Source: Serripes groenlandicus
Lineage: Eukaryota > Mollusca > Bivalvia > Cardiida > Cardiidae
DNA: 64,000 nt
Assembly: GCA_031761405.1 (NCBI GenBank)
Contig: JASEVX010000006.1
Coordinates: forward strand, 33,235,359 to 33,299,358
Direction: 5' to 3'
This document shows positions 63,640 through 64,000 of this stretch, piece by piece. The notes under the pieces were generated by a model. It was given only the letters and a program-made list of their open reading frames with translations, ran no database searches and had not been told where the DNA came from. Every line of letters starts with the position of its first letter. The first letter of the stretch is position 1. The position numbers and the translations under genes were made by a program.

Positions 63640-64000
63640 CTAGATATGGGTCGTTTTGCAATTTTTAACCCTTTCCGACATACAACAAATTTGCAGCAGA
63701 CGACTTTGAAATCATCTGAACAAATATAGGAAATATTTCTATAACTGACAATTTAATTATTGAATAGAGTTGAAAATATGGTGGCAATAAGGATAAATTA
63801 CTTGTTTTGAACAATTTCTACTTTTGTCACAATGTTTTCAAAAGTCGTCTGCTGTGGTGGCATCATAAAGCGCCTATATGTGGGAAAGGGTTGAAATCCA
63901 ATTTGGCACTATGAACCTATGTTGTTGGTACTCAAAAGAATTGTTTCAATGAGAGGATTCTTTTGAGTACCCACATCATAAAGGTTTGGTTGGATAATTA
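63640..64000 (+). mobile_element. MITE-C copy split by MITE-A, runs to the window edge
   Basis: Left 63632-63664 (CAGAGCTCTAGATATGGGTC, GTTTTGCAA). Right 63895-64000 (GAACCTATGTTGTTGGTACT, the hairpin, GGTTTGGTTGGATAATTA). Confidence 0.82.
63665..63894 (-). mobile_element. MITE-A copy inside MITE-C
   Basis: TTAACCCTTTCCGACATACA to ATGTGGGAAAGGGTTGA, inner TTACTTGTTTTGAACAA. Confidence 0.9.

Overview
This is a window of eukaryotic nuclear DNA, almost certainly from a bivalve mollusc. The AT-rich background is packed with tRNA-headed SINEs whose tails read GGCGTTAAAC(C) followed by CAAT repeats, with small palindromic DNA transposons and with long minisatellites. All of these are characteristic of bivalve genomes. 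I cannot name the species. There is no sign of bacterial organisation (no operons or Shine-Dalgarno sites). One 200-base run of N at 24735-24934 is an assembly gap.

Genes. Only one real host gene is recognisable: the 3' part of a ZC3H3 (Smicl-type CCCH zinc-finger) homologue on the minus strand. Six exons lie between 63577 and 55400, and further 5' exons lie beyond the right edge. Splice sites and reading phase agree at every junction. The exons encode five CCCH fingers, a conserved segment upstream of them and a C-terminal tail. The last ~33 codons are read from a transposon (MITE) insertion, and a decayed duplicate of the finger 4/5 exon lies in the intron next to its parent. Decayed LINE coding fragments occur at 39075-39400 and 47559-49580. 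The remaining open reading frames are by-products of tandem repeats or transposons.

Layout. 1-2290: 46-bp satellite. 2588-8262: MITEs, SINE pieces, a second unrelated 46-bp satellite (4713-5472) and a 59-bp array. 8275-10466: a SINE whose interior has expanded into a 62-bp satellite. 10690-23400: MITEs of several families, a GC-rich terminal-inverted-repeat element (13022-13563), small arrays and SINEs. 23405-26490: a 40-bp SINE-derived array, the gap, an ~82-bp array rich in one-base indels, then a GA/GC microsatellite. 26500-29900: MITEs and SINEs. 29930-32130: 66-bp satellite. 32150-44970: MITEs, SINEs (one with a 20-bp internal array) and a satellite at 37630-38135. 45120-47310: 61-bp satellite with a 244-bp higher-order period. 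47310-49807: a 34-bp array split by a LINE fragment that is itself split by a TIR element. 49888-51830: a SINE split by a 1.7-kb element. 52060-55120: MITEs, a 30-bp array and a young SINE. 55400-64000: the ZC3H3 homologue with repeat-filled introns.

The main biological theme is repeat-on-repeat. In three places a SINE has its own internal segment amplified into a minisatellite while the SINE sequence on one or both sides is still readable. In about ten places one element sits inside another, so relative ages and insertion-site preferences (TTAA for the commonest MITE) can be read directly.
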